Source: Monocercomonoides exilis (Eukaryota; Preaxostyla; Oxymonadida; Polymastigidae). Taken from it: a DNA stretch of 64,000 bases. The stretch is taken from assembly GCA_001643675.2 (NCBI GenBank), contig LSRY02000027.1:1120501-1184500 (forward strand), read 5' to 3'. Below the pieces are notes generated by a model, which saw only the letters and a program-made list of their open reading frames with translations, was not told where the DNA came from and searched no databases. The translations under genes and the position numbers were made by a program. Positions 45,263 to 56,165 of the stretch are shown in pieces. Numbering within the stretch: position 1 is the first letter of the stretch; each line of letters begins with the position of its first letter.

Positions 45263-45475
45263 GAATGTTCCTTTTGAAAAATTATCATATAAAATGAATA
45301 ATTCATATTTTAATCAAAAATGTTGTTCGCATTCATGGATCAGCATTTGAATAAATGAAATTGTTTTGTTATTCATTTATTCGTATTGATGTTATGTTTT
45401 ATGTGTGGGAACAAAAATTTTATCAAGGTTTGAAATTATTTTTTTATTTGAAAAATATAACAACAAGTTTATTAT
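45263..45475. mobile_element. MITE-A-like copy 5
   Basis: Diverged ends (ATGTTCCTTTTGAAAAATTA / AAAAATATAACAACAAGTTT) and about the same length as other MITE-A copies. Confidence 0.4.
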
Positions 45476-45625
45476 GAAAATTCATTTATGCCAAATAACA
45501 ATTAATTCAATAATGAAAAATCCATTAATAAATAAATGAACAAATTATTTTTAAAATTAATAAATCAATAAATTTATGAATGCATAAATAAATAATTTAA
45601 TAAATAAATAATTAAATAATTAAAT

Positions 45626-45627
<2 letters not shown>

Positions 45628-45678
<51 letters not shown>
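45628..45678. repeat. A51 homopolymer
   Basis: 51 consecutive A residues, immediately downstream of the YR7 coding end. Confidence 0.95.
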
Positions 45679-45679
<1 letters not shown>

Positions 45680-45689
45680 GGGTTGATCA

Positions 45690-46660
45690 AAAGGATCCAC
45701 ACAAAATTATTCACACCTTCCAACACTTCATCTGGATTGTTTATTCGATTTGCAATAATTGTACTTTTTCTTGTTTTATCAACATAATTCACCTCCACTT
45801 GCGATCCTGATTTCCATTTCGTAACAAATGCTGCTGTTTCAAGAAAGTTTTCTTTGAGTTCAGGTTTATTTCCAATTTTCAAAAATGCTGAACTGATAAA
45901 ACCTGATCTCAAAGAGTGAAAACCAAATAATTGTGAGGGGTACCAAGTTTGGAATGATCTTTTTTGAAGCCTTGCTCTCATCGCACACTTCCTCAATCCC
46001 CACAAAAATTGCACCCCCATCCTTCCTAAATTCCATTTGTCGTATTTTGTTAGTGATAATCCATATTCTTTAACAAGAAACTCCTCCAGCCACCAGACAA
46101 CATTCAAAGTGTGTTTTTCTGTGATATTTCCTTCAACTGTTACACAATGGTCGTCATTTCTTACCCCTTTTCCACATGCTAAATTAATTGTTACCTTCAC
46201 AAATGTTGATGAATAATTTACATACACCTTCACAATATCCATTAGTCTTATTTTTGAACATGTGTGGCTTCGCACCCCTGTGGACAAAGCAAAAAGAAAC
46301 AAAGAAGCCTCTCTTGGTTTTTCAACAAACCAATCAGGAATGCTCGAAAGTATCACATTCAAATCAGGAACAATTAGTGGTTCCTTATGTTTTGACACAC
46401 ATTTTGCTTTTCAAATATGCCCCTTCTCAAACATTTCATTTCGTTGAAATTGCACTTCAGACTCCTCCAAAAGAACAAGTTTTCTGACAACTTAATATAC
46501 AAATGTGTTTGTTCTATTCCAAGACAAGAAGCATTGCAAAGGGATTATAGAATCTCTAATGCTTTTCAATGAATAATTCAAAGCAGTCAATATTAACTTT
46601 TCAAAACCATACGTTGCTTCTCCTTCTACAGGCAAACGTTCTTTTTTGTATCTATTTCAA
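45690..46660 (-). pseudogene. Crypton-like tyrosine recombinase copy 7 (YR7), best catalytic domain
   Basis: The frame 46,398-45,690 is unbroken and holds all recognisable catalytic residues: first Arg in FALSTGVRSHTCSKIRLMDI, H-x-x-R in LFGFHSLRSGFISSAFLKIG, and Tyr in VEVNYVDKTRKSTIIANRI. Upstream, after an in-frame TGA near 46,405 and a TAA near 46,495, the end of an N-terminal domain can be read (GFEKLILTALNYSLKSI). The 3' end runs into the A51 tract, where the reading frame becomes poly-Phe and is meaningless. Likely a DNA integrase/transposase acting on its own element; activity is doubtful because the N-terminal half is broken. Confidence 0.75.
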
Positions 46661-46890
46661 GATAATGGGAACCATGGATTTGAAAAGAGAATAATCACTT
46701 TTTTTATTCATAATTGATTTACAATTATTTCGAAAATTGACAACTATTTTTTGGTTTTCATATTGTGATTTCAGAAAAAAAACAAACCAATTTTCAATGG
46801 GATTAAATGTGTTTAACTCTTGGAAGTACTTGATTTTCAGTCTGAACAATTATGTTAAATCATAGTATTCATTGTTGCAATAAAAACAAT

Positions 46891-47168
46891 TTATTTGGGG
46901 TAAAATATTTGACTTTAGGCACTTTCATTGAAAAATTGTTCACTTTTCATTGACTTTTTTATATCAAAAAACACAATAAAAATGGGTTCATTTTTTGACA
47001 TTCGTGAAATGTTGGATAACTTTATGTTTCTTTTTCTACGATGCCTGTTCACATATATTATAATCCAATTTATTTTGCAATCTGATTGAGTTTAGTAAAG
47101 TTATGAGTGAAACAATTATTCAATGCCATGTACAAAAAAAGCTTGAAAGTCTATATTTTCCCCCATTT
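46891..47168. mobile_element. MITE-B copy 6
   Basis: About 278 bp; left TTATTTGGGGTAAAATATTT, right GTCTATATTTTCCCCCATTT. Confidence 0.7.
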
Positions 47169-47183
47169 ATATTTCTTTCCCAT

Positions 47184-47486
47184 TTTGGTGATTATTTTTG
47201 TAAACATAATAATTTTCGGAATGATAATTATTTTGCAAAATTTATTGTCATTTGTGAAATATTTATCTTTCGAATTTCAAATGTTTATCTATCGTTTAAA
47301 AAGCCTAAGTTTGACTTTAAAAAAGCAGGAGAGGTTTTTCAAATAAGATAATTCACTTTTCAGGGTTCATTCATGAATATTCATAACATATTATCAAAAT
47401 AGAAAATAAGACAGTAAAAGGTTTCAAATATTATCTCCCAACTTCACCAAGAAAATAATCATGATTTCTATAATAATTACACAAAT
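47184..47486. mobile_element. MITE-C-like copy 6
   Basis: Ends TTGGTGATTATTTTTGTAAA and ATGATTTCTATAATAATTAC. Slightly longer than other copies, so limits are approximate. Confidence 0.4.
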
Positions 47487-47489
47487 CGA

Positions 47490-48100
47490 ATACAAAAAGA
47501 AAAAAAGAAAAAAAATTGTTTGGAAAATAAAAATTTCACCATCAAAATTCGATTTTAAATGGTTCAACAATTTTGTATGAAAACACACAAATTAAAAGAT
47601 AGAAATATAAAAGGATTTCTCTATGACGTTTATCTTTTTTTTTTTTTTTTTTTTTTTAATTTCAATTTATGTTGTTTCATGAAAAATCTTTTATGTGGTT
47701 TTTTTCAACAAATTTTCTCTTGGATGATCCCTTGCATCAGATGATATTTCTATTATATGCAAATAAAAAAAGATATTAAAAAACAAAAAATTATATGTAG
47801 AAAAAAATTTATCCCATTATCACTTCATAATAATTAATTGATCAATAAACACCATAAACAAAAAAAAGAAAAATTTTTACAGAAAAGAATATTATATATC
47901 AGCTTCTTTTCACTTATTAAAAGTGAAGACTATGCTCATTAAAATTGTTTTTCATGTGTTTCTCGAACTCTCGTTTTTCCTTTCTTTTTCCTTTCTCTGA
48001 AAAATGAGAAGAATCTTTTTTGTAACATTGCAAATTTTTCAAAAAAAAAAGTGGGATAATGACCAGATAAATGTAATCGCTATAGCAAGAAGAAAATGAA
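47490..48100. other. AT-rich stretch without a gene
   Basis: Contains a T22 run near 47,636-47,657; no gene supported. Confidence 0.5.
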
Positions 48101-48106
48101 GAGTAA

Positions 48107-48270
48107 GAGGAAGAGGAGGAGGAGGAGGAAGAAGAAGAAGAAGAAGAAGAAGATTATGAAGATTATGAAGAAGAAGAAACAGAAAAAGAGGAAGAGGAGG
48201 AGGAAGAAGAAGAAAAAGAAGAAAAAGAAGAACAGAATATGAAGAAAAAGAAAAAGAAGAAGAAGAAGTT
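48107..48270. repeat. GAA/GAG purine tract
   Basis: Imperfect triplet repeat, no reliable ORF. Confidence 0.8.
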
Positions 48271-48513
48271 GATCTTTTAGCAGGAATAAACTGAAATTGA
48301 GTGGATAATATAGGAGGAGCATTATTTGTGTTGGAATTAGAAGAAGAAGAAGAAGAAGAAGACGATGATGACTACGATAATGAAGATGATGACGATGGTT
48401 GAACAGCAGACAAAGAGGAAAGAGTTGATGTGAATATAATCGGTCTCTTGCATTTTCTTTACCACATCTGTGCCATTTCCTACATCTTCATCATCTTATC
48501 CCATATACTCTTC

Positions 48514-48684
<171 letters not shown>

Positions 48685-48716
48685 TTCATCTTCTTCTTCT
48701 TCATCATCATCATCAT

Positions 48717-48859
48717 CTTCTTCTTCTTCTTCTTCTTCTTCTTCTTCTTCTTCTTCTTCTTCTTCTTCTTCTTCTTCTTCTTCTTCTTCTTCTTCTTCTT
48801 CTTCTTCTTCTTCTTCTTCTTCTTCTTTGTTCTTCTTCTTCTTCTTCTTCTTCTTCTTC
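48717..48859. repeat. (TTC)n trinucleotide repeat
   Basis: Nearly pure TTC run with one interruption (TTTGTTC) near 48,828. Confidence 0.95.
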
Positions 48860-48934
48860 CTCGATGCCGAGCATCTCATCAATCGCATGTCCCACAAAAC
48901 TCAATGAAAGCTGATTTTTTTCCCCCTGTTATCC

Positions 48935-49435
48935 ATGAGCTCCATCTCCAAAACTCTCAATGGCTCCAATTTCTGTTTCGCTCTCTGCTCACACGTCTTC
49001 AATCAGCAGCGCAACAGAATTCACCTCAAACGCATCTTCATTCATAGCTCGCGCAAAATGGTTGCCCTGGTTTCTTCCAAAATGGCGAAATTTCCACTCA
49101 TTTTTGTGGAAGAGAAAGGCGATTTTCTTTTTCATCATTTCTCACGCCGACGAAGAAGACACTCAAACTTCGCTTCCATTTGCCTCGATCGGTGCAACAA
49201 TCATCTTCTACTCTTTTTGTTCCACCTTTCAGCCATTTGCATTCTCTGCTCCTTTGATGAAGATGTGGCCCTGTTTGCATCCAATTATTCCTCACAAATT
49301 GTCTGTAGCTCTGCAAATTCCATCCAAAAACGAGCACAAAATGAAAACAAAATGCAAACAACGCAAATGAGTGATGTGGCTGTTGGTGACGAAGAGATAG
49401 CCGAGGCGCAATCACACGATTCGCATTGTCTCTAA
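48935..49435 (+). CDS. Possible hypothetical protein after the triplet tract
   Basis: An open frame of 166 codons in a less AT-rich stretch, ending VAVGDEEIAEAQSHDSHCL. Two other + frames and one - frame are also open over much of it, so the coding frame is not certain. The acidic C-terminus and mixed composition favour this one. Introns may be present. No family recognised. Confidence 0.3.
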   Translation: MSSISKTLNGSNFCFALCSHVFNQQRNRIHLKRIFIHSSRKMVALVSSKMAKFPLIFVEEKGDFLFHHFSRRRRRHSNFASICLDRCNNHLLLFLFHLSAICILCSFDEDVALFASNYSSQIVCSSANSIQKRAQNENKMQTTQMSDVAVGDEEIAEAQSHDSHCL

Positions 49436-49483
49436 CATCGATGGGACAACAGTAAAAAATAGAAGACGATGATGATTGAAGAA

Positions 49484-50468
49484 GATGGCTTCAAGTGAAA
49501 TTATTTCGAAGAAAAGGAGAACCGATGGAGAAAAGAAGGAGAAGAAGAAGAAGAAGAAGAAGAAGAAGAAGAAGAAGAAGAAGAAGAAGACGGAGAAGAA
49601 GATGATGAAGGAAATGATGATGAGAAAGAAAAAGATGAAGAGTGAATTCATTGTTGAAACACAATAATTTCGACGTGATTAAAGAACAATAAAAGTGATA
49701 TAACACACATTTATTACTCTTTTGCAAAATGAGGAATTTTCAAGTGCTGCGGGGAAGATTGGAATTTTGAAAAAAATTAATAGAAGAAGAAGAAGAAGAA
49801 GAAGGCGAAGGCGAAGGCGAAGGCGAAGAAGACAAGGAAAAAGAAGACGAAGACGATGAAGAATTTTTGAATGTTGTTGTTTTCGATGTCTGCAAGGTGT
49901 TCATCACGAAGCAGCTCAAATGCAGAAAAGAAGGAAACTTTTCATCTGAAAACGATGTTGATACAAAAATGATGGATTGTTGAGACATTCGAAAAGAGGC
50001 CCTTTCATTCTTCAACACATTTTCATCGCGCTAATATTGCTGAAGCAAAAAGGAAGAGTTTCTGAATAGCCTGATGAATGCCTCATTTCTGCAAGAGCAT
50101 CTTCCTTGAGAAAACAGAAGTGTTTGCCATTCATCTTCATTCTGATGGAGCAGAAACTGAAATGTCGGCCAATTCCTTCCATATCTACAACGCCAATGCT
50201 TTTGGTCTCTGAAGAATATGAATAACTACTTATGCATTTTTTTCATTGCTCCTTGGCAGCAGAGTCGTCTCCAAATAATTCCTTTTCCAATCTCTTTTCA
50301 TCCGAAAGCAAATGCATTTTGCAACCAATAATGCTCAATCATTCGAATAGAAAAGGACGAACAAAACGCATCACCGAACTCTTATCAAGCGCAAAGCCAG
50401 GCAGCTTGGCCAGTGAAACCAATTTTGATAGATTTGACTCAAATAATCCATTTTTTGATGACCCATGA
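49484..50468 (+). CDS. Lys/Glu-rich hypothetical gene, exons unresolved
   Basis: Three pieces on +. (1) 49,484-49,666: MASSEIISKKRRTDGEK then a Lys tract from (AAG)n. (2) About 49,780-49,990: Glu/Gly-rich (GEGEGEEDKEKEDEDDEEFL) then VFDVCKVFITKQLKCRKEGN. (3) ATG 50,078 to 50,204, a 55-bp intron (GTCTCT...GGCAG, 50,205-50,259) and 50,260-50,468: ETEMSANSFHIYNANAFAES, ending NNPFFDDP and TGA; the phase across this intron is right. Whether all pieces form one gene is inference. No known domain. Confidence 0.35.
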
Positions 50469-50639
50469 TGCTGTTGCAATTGAACCATCCAACCTTGTTC
50501 TTCTGCCATTCGTTTGGTTTATTTTGTAAAGAATTGCAATTGACGTTTTGCTTGTTTTATCCATTTCGATTTTGGAACTTTTCGCTTCTTTTGTCTTCAG
50601 CAATCACTTCAATCCTTTTCAATGAAATCAGAAACTGCA

Positions 50640-50860
50640 AAATAATACAACCAACGAGGTCCTTCGAGAATGCAAACATTGGCCATTCTTTGGCTTTCGA
50701 CAAAACAATCAGGAACTCAAAAAAGTCATGAAACTCTTCTTCTCAATCCTTTTGCTTCATTGCAGCTGTCCTCTCCCAACAAGTTCCATTTTTGTATCGT
50801 GAATTAATTCTGTTCCAAAAGGGGAAGAAATCGATTTCATGGAGCATCATGAATCGAATG
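50640..50860 (+). pseudogene. Fragment related to 54,860-55,045
   Basis: CATTGGCCATTCTTTGGCTT and, further on, GGGGAAGAAATCGATTTCAT match ACAAATGGCCATTCTTTTGC and GGGGAAGAAAAACAAATTTG at 54,880-55,000 in the same order. Read as protein, HWPFFGFRQNN pairs with KWPFFCFSEEN. Broken by stops. Confidence 0.35.
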
Positions 50861-51122
50861 GCAATTCTCCATTTGCTTTTGATGAATATTTGTTGGTTTG
50901 ATCAGCAAGAAACAAAAAAACTGCCATTTCTTGCCTCGCTCAGCCAATCAGGCTGCTTTCATAGAAATCGTTTCCAAATCTTTTTTTATAAAGCAAAACA
51001 ATTTGGATAGCGACTGTAACCTTCTCAATTTATTGGATCGTGAACGATGTTTGATATTTATTTGATTTTGCTTAATTATTGGGTATATTCGTTGCGAATG
51101 GAATGCACTTTAAATAAACAGA

Positions 51123-52555
51123 ATGGAAGAATTCATTGATGATAAAATAGAAGACGGAAATCGAGAGATGGCCCCAAAGGAAAAGTTTTCAAGTTTGTTC
51201 ATTTTTCACCGTTTTTTCAAAGGCTGATGACTTTTATCATTTGGGGGAAATTTGTTTCTTTAGAGCTGTTTGATGAATTGAAAAGCTGCAGCGTTTCGGA
51301 ACAAAAAGAGAAAATTGAAGAAATGAACAGAATGATTGATGAAATGAATAAAGAAGAACTTTATTCAACATTCACAAAAGAGCAGTTCGAGAAAATCGAT
51401 AAAATGATTGAAGAAGAGAAACTGACGATGGGAAATGCAATCTTGCTATTGAAGCACATGGGGTATTGCAACATTTTGAAAAGCATATACATTGAGGACT
51501 TTTTCTTTTCTTCATTTAACGGAAGATTTGAGGAGATGATTGTTGATGAAGAACAGAATAAAGAGAAGAGAAAAGAAAATCTTCTTACTGGACTTTGTGA
51601 ATGCTACCTTTTGTTGAACATTGGGACTTCATCACAATTGATATCTGATTGCGCGCCCTGTCTTCTGAAAGCTGCGTTGAAAAAAGAGGAAAACGAGGAA
51701 GCTCAAAAAGAAGTGGAAATGGCTCTTTTAGCTCTGAGTTGCATTGACGTATGTAACGTATGGGCATTTCTGTTTCCTTTTTGACTTTATTGATATTTTT
51801 TCATATTTTTTGAACAGATCATTGAAAGAGATCTTTTCCTGAATGAAATCAAAGAAATCATCCAATATCATCAGAAACGTTGCAACCTGACACAACTTGC
51901 CTATCAGTCTGCTTGGGGGTTTTTGATAAAAAGATTTGAGTTAGACAAAAGCTTGGAAGTTGTTATTGCGAATGAGCTGCATTTTATAAGAGAGGCAAGA
52001 AGAGAAGTGGAAGAGTTGTGGAAGAGTGTGGATTGGAAGAAGAAAGAAGAAGAGATGGGGAAAACAGAAAGGAAAGCAATGGATATTATTTTGAGATGGT
52101 TCGGCCCAATTGGTGATTACTTCTACTCATGTCATTTGTGGAATGAAGAATATGTTGGACTTCTCCGCAGCATTGTTGACGTGCTTCTTGCATCAAGAGA
52201 TAATCACAGTGAAATATGCGAGGAATGCGTTCGATTATTTAAAGCAGCAGCAGAAAACAGAGCTGTGAAACTTGTTGCCTTGCTGAAAAGTGGTGCCATT
52301 GATGCTGCTTTGGAGGAGATTCCAAAATCGACATTGAATAGAAGAATGACATATGAATTTATTAATTTTTTTCATTTGATTTCAATGCGTTTCAAAGGAA
52401 AGGGAGAAGCGAAAACTACGGAGGAGGAAAGAAAAGAGTTGAAAAGGAAAATATTTGAAAAGCAAGAAGAAGAGGGATTCGAAGATATCATTGTTAGATT
52501 TCAAAAAACGAATAGATTCTATTATGCTAATGATGCCATATTCATTCATCTTTGA
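51123..52555 (+). CDS. All-helical repeat-like protein, intact paralogue
   Basis: Three exons, 51,123-51,192, 51,264-51,748 and 51,818-52,555, with introns of 71 bp (GTTTGT...TTTAG) and 69 bp (GTATGT...AACAG); phases agree and the product is 430 residues ending at TGA. Motifs: ELKSCSVSEQKEKIEEMN, AILLLKHMGYC, CAPCLLKAALKKEENEEAQK, MALLALSCID, then YQSAWGFLIKRFELDKSLE and LLKSGAIDAALEEIPKSTL. The pattern of repeated amphipathic helices suggests an ARM/HEAT-like solenoid without a named family. From memory it resembles a large multi-copy hypothetical family of oxymonads. No signal peptide or membrane helix. All 11 Gln codons are CAA/CAG. Its inverted partner lies 377 bp downstream. Confidence 0.85.
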
Positions 52556-52932
52556 ATAATTCACACGTATTTTTTTAAGTCTTGAAAAAACGAAAAGCTT
52601 TGTATTTTGTTACTCAAAATTTTTGTTTGACTCTTTTCAACATTTCACAATTCAACAAACAATTGAATCATTATTTAGGTTTCTTTTAAAACTTCTTTGA
52701 AATGGAGCTGAATCAAAAGAATAATTATTACAATAATAATAAAAAAGAAAAAAGGAGAAAACAAGAGTCAATCATTTTTTGAAGGCTCAACTTTTTTGGA
52801 TCGATCAGATCCCCGCAGAGAATATCAATCAAACGGTTCAATTGTTTGAGTGGAGATAATAAATGAAGCTAAAAAAAGGGAGGAAAGAAAAATGAAAAGT
52901 TTGAGTTACAAAACACAAAGCATTTCATTTCC
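52556..52932. other. Spacer between convergent paralogues
   Basis: 377 bp, AT-rich, shared 3' flank of both genes; no gene or repeat seen. Confidence 0.6.
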
Positions 52933-54357
52933 TCAGGCATTTACAAAATAATCAGAAATATTCAATGACAATCCGAAATGATATTTTTTGTTAAGAAAAT
53001 CAAATATTCCATGAAAACTTATGATGACATCTTCGTATCCTTCTTCTTCCATCTTTTCAAAAATCTCTTTTTTTGTTGCCTTTCTTTTCGCATCTTTTTT
53101 TTCATCTTTTTCCTCTTCTTTCAATCTCCTTGAAATTGCATCAAAAAATTGCAAGATTTCATATTTTATTTCGTCATCTACCGTTGGTTGCTGAATTTCC
53201 TCTAAGACAGCATCAATGGCACCACTTTTCAGCAAGGCATCAACTTTCACAACTCTTTTTTCTGCTGATGTTCTTAACAAATATATGCATGTTTTGTAGA
53301 TTTCTCTGCGATAGTCATTCGCTGCTCGAAGTACCTGAACAATACTCTCAACAATCCCCGAGCATTCTTCATTCCATTTTCTGCATGTGACAAAGAAATT
53401 ATCAAACATTTGCAGCCATCTTTTCAAAACAAGTTCTTCATTCTTCCCTTTTCCTTTTATTTCCTCTTCTTCTTTCTTCTTCCAATCCACGCTTTGCATC
53501 AGCTCATCCAATTCTCTTGCTGCCTCTCTTTCAAAATTCATCTCATCCACAATAACTTCTATTGTTTTTTGGTCGTTGAATGATAGAATAATCAAAAACC
53601 ACCAAGCAGACTGATAGGCAAGTCGTGTCAAATTGTGACGCTTTTCATGATATTGGATGATTTCTTTCATCTCGTTCAGGAAAAGATCTCTTCCTATGTT
53701 CTGTTCAAAAATAAGAAAAATTAGAAAATATTTCAAAAATAAAAAAGAAATGTTCAAACGAAATGCGAGAAAATGCAACTCAATGCCAGAAGTGCCATTT
53801 CCACTTCTTTTTGCGTTTCCTCGTTTTCCTCTTTCTTCAATGCAGCTTTCAGAAGACAAGGCACACAGATTCCATACAATTCTTTTGGAAGCGTTAAAAA
53901 AAGATGGCTAATTAGAAAAATGCATTCGCAAAGATCAGCCATAAGCTTTTCATCCTTTCCTTCTTTTTTCTCATTTTCATCAATGATCATCTTCTTAAAT
54001 CTTTTGTTCAATGGAGAACTTTCAAAGAATAGAGTCATAATTTTTTTCAACGCTTTACAATAACCCATGTGCTTCAACAGCAAGATTGCATTTTCCATCG
54101 TCAGTTTCTCTTCTTCAATCATTTGATCGATTTTAATGAACAGTTCTTTTGTGAATGTTGAATGATTTTCTCTTCATCCATTTCTTCCATCAATCCAATC
54201 ATTTCTTCAATTTTCTGTTTTTGCCTTTCCTTGTTGCAATCTTCAAGCTCAGAAAACAATTCTTCAAAAAATAAAATTAAAATCGTAACTATCAAGAATT
54301 CGAATTCAACAATGAGCATAAACCATTGAACCTTTCAGTTCCACCCGTTGTCTGCAT
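52933..54357 (-). pseudogene. All-helical repeat-like protein, paralogue with one frameshift
   Basis: Exons 54,357-54,324, 54,261-53,760 and 53,700-52,933 (TGA); introns of 62 bp (GTTTAT...TGAAG) and 59 bp (GTTTGA...AACAG) at the same positions as in the + strand copy. The protein matches along its whole length (KIEEMIGLMEEMDEE, LLLKHMGYCKALKK, CVPCLLKAALKKEENEETQK, LLKSGAIDAVLEEIQQPTV). One base is missing near 54,164-54,172 relative to the partner (GAGAAAATC against GAAGAACTTTAT), shifting the frame in exon 2. With that base, exon phases close perfectly. A single break in an otherwise intact gene could be a recent mutation or a sequence error; alternatively translation starts at ATG 54,122. 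Confidence 0.75.
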
Positions 54358-54776
54358 TTTTGAAAGCGCATTGCATCCAGAAAACAACGAACATTCGTCA
54401 TTTGCATTGAATAAGGAAATCATTGGAAAGAAGAAATTGGGGCAAAATATAAACTTAAAATAATCATGAAAACATAAGTTGTTATACCATTCTGCGTTGT
54501 TAGTGTTATTTGACAAGTCGTTACAAAGAAAGAAAGAAAAAACGATTAATCTTTTTTATTGTTTGCAGTAATGGATATTTAGATCATTTGATTTGAAAAA
54601 CCAAAAATATTTTTTGTTGAAATGAGAGATCGGTGAGCGAACATTTTTCTAAGAATAGGCAATATTATTATTTGTGTCTGAGGAAGGCAATGATGGAAAC
54701 GCAACAATGATGGAATTGGGGGAGATGATTTAAATGATCAGCATTGTCGAAGGAAATTCATTTTCCAAAATAACAT

Positions 54777-55045
54777 ATGAAAAATGTGATGTGTGCATTT
54801 TTAATTGTTCTTGTTCATTTTAAAGATATTTTTATTTGTTGCCTTTTCAGAGTCCAGGAATCTGAAAAATTATACAAATGGCCATTCTTTTGCTTTTCTG
54901 AGGAGAACATGAGAAGAGTGCTGGATGGCGAGATACATTCAGCAGATGGGAATTGCAAATTTTTTGTATTCAATTGGAACAGGGGAAGAAAAACAAATTT
55001 GATTTCAAAGCATTTGGATAAGAGAGGAAAAAGAAAAATGTCCAC
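54777..55045 (+). CDS. Hypothetical exon, related to 50.7 kb fragment
   Basis: Frame with KWPFFCFSEENMRRVLDGEI and GNCKFFVFNWNRGRKTN after an acceptor near 54,850 (CCTTTTCAG). A second exon candidate at 55,094-55,230 follows an acceptor (TTTTTTTCAG): DDNIESRIFMRDKRMMEKAA ... to TAG. Whether both belong to one gene is not settled. No family recognised. Confidence 0.35.
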
Positions 55046-55595
55046 AATTTAACGGCTCTTGGAAAGAATAGAATTCGGAGATATTTTTTTCAGAAAAAAA
55101 ATTGGATGACAACATTGAAAGCAGGATATTTATGAGGGATAAAAGGATGATGGAGAAAGCAGCACAGGGAAACAATGGAAAAGGAGAATGGCAGCATCAG
55201 CGATTGAACAATCTTCTACTTTTGCAATAGGGAGGGTGTATGTGTTCTTTTGAAGAATTTTTATAATCAATTCAAAACTAATTATTTATATATTTTTTGA
55301 ATATTTTTTCTTCCAGCCAACATTATTTTTTATGTTGAGCGTCATTCTCAGAGAAATTTCAGTTAAAGCAGCATTTTTGCGAATTGTGTTGTTTCTTCTC
55401 CTTCTCCTTCGATCTCTTCATTGATGATATTTAATGCTTGGTTGTGGAGAAGAGCAGCTTCATCTTATTTGAGAATTTTGTTGTTTGAATTACCATCATA
55501 TTCTCATGTTGCAACACAAAATAAATCAACCTTTTCTTGCTGCTGTTTGCTGATATGAAATTCGTAACTGTCCATTATGCCTTCATTTTCTTCAA

Positions 55596-56065
55596 ATGAG
55601 TCTTGTTCGCCTTTGTCATTCAGCAGCCCTTGAAGAGTTCATCTTGATCATTTCATTTCATTTGTTATTATCAACAACATCTTCTTCTTCTTCCATTTCA
55701 CTTTTCTGCTTCTGCAATTATTGCACTCCATCCAACAAACAAGTTTGTGGTGGAGAAGCAACACGCCAACATCATCATGAAGATTTTCGTCTCTTCTTCG
55801 AAACAGCATTGTTCATTCCATCTGAACATCTGCAGATGTTGCAAAAGCAAATTCGACAGAATCAAGTTTTGAGTGAGTTCTGATGAGCCAACAAACAATT
55901 GCCACACAACAAATAGAATGCAACAGAATTGTGTCTCAAGTGCTGGGGAAAAAATTGGAAGTGTTGTTGGATGCTGAATATGAGGCTGCACATTTTGAGA
56001 AGAGAAAAGAAGAGTTTGATGATGAGATGGGGAGGGGATATTGTGCGTTTAAAAGGGGAAACAAG
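55596..56065 (+). CDS. Two-exon hypothetical gene, 3' end open
   Basis: Exon 1 (ATG 55,596 to 55,872) ends LQMLQKQIRQNQVL; a 44-bp intron 55,873-55,916 (GTGAGT...ATAG) joins in phase to exon 2, 55,917-56,065: KCNRIVSQVLGKKLEVLLDA, YEAAHFEKRKEEFDDEMG. A donor GTGAAT follows at 56,066 and the next sequence is an AGAGA microsatellite, so the 3' exons are not placed; they may be those of the gene at 56,548-58,101. The TGA at 55,881 and the TAG at 55,914 both lie inside the intron. Charged, helical, function unknown. Confidence 0.45.
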
Positions 56066-56104
56066 GTGAATGCTATTCTGTTCGAATTCTATTTTTGTAT
56101 GGGA

Positions 56105-56165
56105 AAGACACAAAGAAAGAGAGAGAGAAAGAGAGAAAGAGAGAAAGAGAGAAAGAGAGAGAAAC
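56105..56165. repeat. (AGAGAAA)n microsatellite
   Basis: Purine repeat in an intron; a CTT/TCC-rich tract follows at 56,255-56,385. Confidence 0.8.

Noticed and set aside
30903-46660. Recombinase copies as the recombinase ORF of DIRS elements
   Set aside because: No reverse transcriptase or RNase H trace lies next to any of the seven copies; the only RT is at 62-64 kb. This was set aside, not disproved.
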